Shown here piece after piece: positions 20,557-23,423 of a stretch of DNA of 23,423 bases. Within the stretch, counting starts at the first letter, position 1. Every line of letters begins with the position of its first letter. A program made the position numbers and the translations under genes. This DNA comes from Actinomycetota bacterium (lineage in GTDB: Bacteria; Actinomycetota; Actinomycetes; S36-B12), in assembly GCA_016870425.1 (NCBI GenBank), contig VGBQ01000013.1:1-23423 (forward strand). Direction: 5' to 3'. The notes beneath the pieces were generated by a model. It had not been told where the DNA came from, did not search any database, and worked only from the letters and a program-made list of their open reading frames with translations.

Positions 20557-22275
20557 ATGGCGGGCACGCGGTCGACGCGGATCCTGGCCTACGCCTGGAT
20601 CGGGCTCCTCGCGGTCGTCATCGCCGGCCCGGCCCTGCTGCCGGGCTTCGCCCTGAGTTACGACCTCGTCTTCACGCCTCGCCAGGACCTGCTCCCCGCA
20701 TCGATCGGGGTCGGCGGGGGCCTGCCGCGCGCGGCGCCGCAGGATGCCGTGGTCGCGCTGGTGGAGACGGTGGTCCCCGGCGCGTGGCTCGAGAAGGTCA
20801 TCCTGCTCGCGATCCCGATCCTCGCAGGCACCGGGATGCTGAGGCTCCTGCCCGGCACGGGCGCCGGAGTGGTCGGAGCCACGCTGGCCATCGCGAACCC
20901 CTACGTCGCCCAGCGGCTGGTCATCGGCCACTGGGGCCTGCTGCTGGCCTACGCACTCGCCCCCTGGGCCCTGATCGTCGCGCGCCGCCTGCGCGCCGGC
21001 GGTGATGCCTGGGACGGACTGCGGCTGCTGCTCCTCGTCGCCGCGGGATCGCTCACTCCCAGCGGCAGCCTGCTCATCAGCGCCCTCGCGGTGCCTCCCG
21101 CCCTCCTGCCCGGATCGGCCTACGCACCGGCGAGGCGCCTGGCGGTGACGGCCGCCGTCCTGGCGACATGGCTGCCGTGGCTGCTGCCCGCGGTCGTGCA
21201 TCCGGTCGCCACGGCGGCCGATCCGGATGGCAGCCGCGTCTTCGCGCTGCGCCCCGACATGCCCGGCGGCCCCCTCCTCAGCGCGCTGTCAGGAGGGGGC
21301 ATCTGGAATGCCGAGGTCGTCCTGGCATCCCGCAGCACAGTCCTGTCGGTGGCGCTTGCCATCCTCGTGCTAGCCCTCGCGACGTGGGGAGCCAGACCGC
21401 TGGTGGGGGCTGTCGGCCGCTGTGTCACGTCGTGGTGGGCGCTGTGTGCGGTGATCGGGCTCGTCGCCGCGCTGGCTTCGGCAATCGCCCCGGGTGTCTG
21501 GTCGGGACTGCTCGACTCGGTGCCCGGGGCCGGCCTCGCCCGCGACGCGCACAAGCTCCTTGCGCCCTGGGTCCTCCTTGTCGCGGCGGCCGCCGGCATG
21601 GGTGCCGCCCGCCTCGCCGGTCGACTCCGTGACCGCAGCGCAGCCTCCGCCCTGCTCATGGCGGTCGCCGTTGTGCCACTTGCCTGCCAGCCGGACCTGC
21701 TCGCGGGAGCCGGGGGCCGCCTGAGCGCGGTGGACTACCCCCGGGATTGGAGCACGGTTCGCCAGGCCATCGAGGATGACGGCCGCCCCGGCGACGTGGC
21801 CTCCTTCCCCTGGGCGTCCTTCCGACGATTCGACTGGAACGCCGGTCGCACCGTCCTGGACCCCGCGCCGCGATGGCTCACGCGGACCACCGTCGTCGCC
21901 GATGACCTCGTGGCGAGCACGCCCCAGGGTGACGTTGTGGTCAGCGGGGACGACCCGCGGGCGCAGGCCATCGCGCAGGCACTGGCACAGGGCGAGTCCG
22001 TGGCGGCGCTGATGCCGGACCTCGGCATCGGATGGGCACTCGTCGCCCGAGGCACCCCCGGGCCGGTCCCCGAGCTGCCGGGGTGGGAGCGGGTCACGGA
22101 CACCCCCACCCTCACGCTGTACGCCGCCCCGCCGGGCACCGTCACGGCGATCCACCCGGACTCCCGCCTCGTGGCCGCCGTAGACCTGGCCATCGCCGTG
22201 TCCCTGCTCGCCGGGGTCCTGGCGCTCGGGATCCGGCGAGTCCGGGCGCGAAGGGCAGCCAGGCTGGTAGCGTGA
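20557..22275 (+). CDS. Large polytopic membrane protein, possible GT-C glycosyltransferase
   Basis: 572 residues. About eleven hydrophobic segments occupy residues 10-385. An extracytoplasmic domain follows (about 385-540, with VDYPRDWSTVRQAIEDDGRPGDVASFPW), then one last helix (about 545-565) and a basic tail RRVRARRAARLVA. The first outer loop has FALSYDLVFTPRQDLLP with Asp36 and Asp44, and later IANPYVAQRLVIGHWGLLLAYALAPW. GT-C glycosyltransferases have acidic first loops of this kind, but I cannot prove the assignment. A DUF2613-like peptide follows 19 bases later; in mycobacteria such a peptide lies beside the GT-C arabinofuranosyltransferase AftD. No sequence match to AftD itself is claimed. 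A role in envelope glycan assembly is inferred from the neighbours. Confidence 0.65.
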   Translation: MAGTRSTRILAYAWIGLLAVVIAGPALLPGFALSYDLVFTPRQDLLPASIGVGGGLPRAAPQDAVVALVETVVPGAWLEKVILLAIPILAGTGMLRLLPGTGAGVVGATLAIANPYVAQRLVIGHWGLLLAYALAPWALIVARRLRAGGDAWDGLRLLLLVAAGSLTPSGSLLISALAVPPALLPGSAYAPARRLAVTAAVLATWLPWLLPAVVHPVATAADPDGSRVFALRPDMPGGPLLSALSGGGIWNAEVVLASRSTVLSVALAILVLALATWGARPLVGAVGRCVTSWWALCAVIGLVAALASAIAPGVWSGLLDSVPGAGLARDAHKLLAPWVLLVAAAAGMGAARLAGRLRDRSAASALLMAVAVVPLACQPDLLAGAGGRLSAVDYPRDWSTVRQAIEDDGRPGDVASFPWASFRRFDWNAGRTVLDPAPRWLTRTTVVADDLVASTPQGDVVVSGDDPRAQAIAQALAQGESVAALMPDLGIGWALVARGTPGPVPELPGWERVTDTPTLTLYAAPPGTVTAIHPDSRLVAAVDLAIAVSLLAGVLALGIRRVRARRAARLVA

Positions 22276-22294
22276 GCCCCACAAGGAGGCAGGC

Positions 22295-22438
22295 ATGGTT
22301 GTATGGATCGGTCCCATCGTTGCCGCAGTCGTCGGTGCGGTCGTGGCCGCGGGAGCGTCATTCGGCATCGTGTCTTCGCAGACTGCCGTGCCGCCCACAG
22401 TCGATGCGCCGTACGTCGTCTACGGCTCGACCCAGTAA
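22295..22438 (+). CDS. 47-aa single-pass membrane peptide, DUF2613-like
   Basis: A short gene with a very good ribosome site, AAGGAGG (22283-22289), five bases before the ATG. The product starts MVVWIGPIVAAVVGAVVAAG, a GxxxG-type transmembrane helix with the pattern WIGPIVAAVVG. A short outer tail continues SFGIVSSQ and ends VDAPYVVYGSTQ. Small actinobacterial DUF2613 proteins share the order GP-helix-SxxG and a Tyr-Gly near the C-terminus, so I assign it there tentatively. It is 19 bases after the membrane protein and surely cotranscribed. It overlaps the convergent glycosyltransferase by 19 bases. A helper or stabilising role for its membrane partner is a guess. Confidence 0.75.
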   Translation: MVVWIGPIVAAVVGAVVAAGASFGIVSSQTAVPPTVDAPYVVYGSTQ

Positions 22439-23423
22439 CCACTCTGCCCGGTTGCGTGGTCACGCGGGTGGCGCGCCTGCACGGCGCGGTCCAACACACG
22501 CATAAAGGTCTCAGCTGAGGCATCCCACGAGAAGCGCTCGGCGTGTGCTCGTGCGCGAGAACCCATGGCCCAGCGCCGCGCGTCGTCGGCGAGGAGCTCG
22601 CCCAGAGCCGCGGCAAGCTCCGGCTCGCCTCCGTCGACCAGGAGGCCGGTGTCTCCGTGGACGATGGACTCGGTGACACCGCCAGCCTCGGCGTAGGCCA
22701 CCGCGGGGACACCTCGCGAGGCCGCCTCGAGGATCACCAAGCCCCAGCCCTCCTTGAGCGACGGGAGCGCGAGGACCCAGGCGCGCGCGATCTGCCGAGC
22801 CTTCTCGACCTCATCGACCTGCCCGGTGAAGTCCACGAGGTCCTCCACCCCGTGGCGTCGCGCAGCCTCCTGTAGATGCGGCGCCCACCACCCATCCCCG
22901 ACCACGGCCACGGTGAGGCCCGGGTGCCGGACGCGCAGGATCGAGGCGGCGACAAGGACATGTTCGACACGCTTGTGGGGCACCAGTCGGCCAAGGACGA
23001 GGATGCGCGGCTGGGCATCAGGAACATCATCGACGGGCGGCAGGTCGGCTGTCCCGTTGTGCACGACTGCGATCGACTCCGAGGCGATGCCCTGGGCGAT
23101 GAGCTCTCGTCGCGTGGCCTGCGACACGGCCACGTAGGAGAGGCCACGCAGGGCACGGGGCGCCGCCACCGACTCGATGAACCAGCCCACCCGCGCGCGG
23201 GCAGGGCCGTAGACGACCGGCCACTGCTCGCGGTGGACGTGGTGCACGAGCATGACCGTGGGAGACGATGTCGCCCACCGGGCAAAAAAGGGAATCCCAT
23301 TCTGCGTATCGACGACGACGTCCACGGAGCCGAGAGCGCCTCGGCGCAGCAGGCGGCGGGCAGAGGAGTAGACGGTGAGCTTGTTGCCTACGCGCACGAT
23401 CCGGATCCCGTGACGCTCCTCTA
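22420..23423 (-). CDS. GT4 family glycosyltransferase, 5' end outside window
   Basis: The reverse frame is open through the right edge (...EERHGIRIVRVGNKLTVY), so the N-terminal Rossmann strand is missing and the GTG at 23397 is not the true start. The visible part holds the end of the acceptor domain (VVVDTQNGIPFF, VHHVHREQW) and the nucleotide-sugar domain from PRILVLGRLVPHKRVEHVL. The retaining GT4 E-x7-E motif lies in PSLKEGWGLVILEAASRGVPAVAY, and GGVTESIVHGDTGLLV follows. It probably transfers a sugar from a nucleotide donor to a lipid-linked or polymer acceptor on the cytoplasmic side. Its end overlaps the small membrane peptide gene tail to tail. Confidence 0.9.
   Translation of the reverse strand, partial: EERHGIRIVRVGNKLTVYSSARRLLRRGALGSVDVVVDTQNGIPFFARWATSSPTVMLVHHVHREQWPVVYGPARARVGWFIESVAAPRALRGLSYVAVSQATRRELIAQGIASESIAVVHNGTADLPPVDDVPDAQPRILVLGRLVPHKRVEHVLVAASILRVRHPGLTVAVVGDGWWAPHLQEAARRHGVEDLVDFTGQVDEVEKARQIARAWVLALPSLKEGWGLVILEAASRGVPAVAYAEAGGVTESIVHGDTGLLVDGGEPELAAALGELLADDARRWAMGSRARAHAERFSWDASAETFMRVLDRAVQARHPRDHATGQSGYWVEP

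Overview
This is a high-GC window of an actinobacterial (Actinomycetota) chromosome. The evidence is the strongly G/C-biased third codon positions, the aroC-aroK-aroB-aroQ-pepQ-efp-nusB gene order, an ANTAR-type response regulator of the PdtaR kind near polA, a DNA polymerase I with the mycobacterial-type Tyr in motif B, GTG starts and apparently leaderless genes. I cannot assign a genus. All functional calls come from motifs and family knowledge, with no database search.

Region 1 (1-5903) is a tightly packed forward operon. It holds a prepilin peptidase (5' end outside the window), four shikimate-pathway enzymes in 4-base overlaps, an M24 aminopeptidase, elongation factor P and NusB. Region 2 (5934-7471) holds a secreted collagen-like protein, a reverse-strand tRNA with anticodon CAA but a short variable loop, and the divergent ANTAR regulator. 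Region 3 (7612-14574) is a branched-chain amino-acid ABC transporter locus in two facing parts: the lipoprotein LivK forward, and livH-livM-livG-livF in reverse. LivH is fused to a signal peptide and an Ig-like extracellular domain.

Between livK and livF sits the most unusual part of the window (about 9030-10460). One gene for a winged-helix (AbiEi-like) plus DUF559/Vsr-like nuclease protein is bracketed by two related 56-bp palindromic elements in opposite orientation (9100-9155 and 10405-10460), with a GC-rich tandem repeat beside the left one. It looks like an accessory cassette inserted into the convergent gap of a housekeeping locus, and it is my best candidate for an undescribed system.

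Region 4 (14688-17784) has a hotdog thioesterase and polA, divergent from a 22-bp gap whose central CCTAGG can supply a -10 element to both genes, each leaderless. Region 5 (17847-23423) has a lipoprotein alpha/beta hydrolase and an envelope-glycan module: a Wzx-like flippase, a large polytopic membrane protein that may be a GT-C enzyme, a 47-aa DUF2613-like membrane peptide, and a GT4 glycosyltransferase cut by the window edge.
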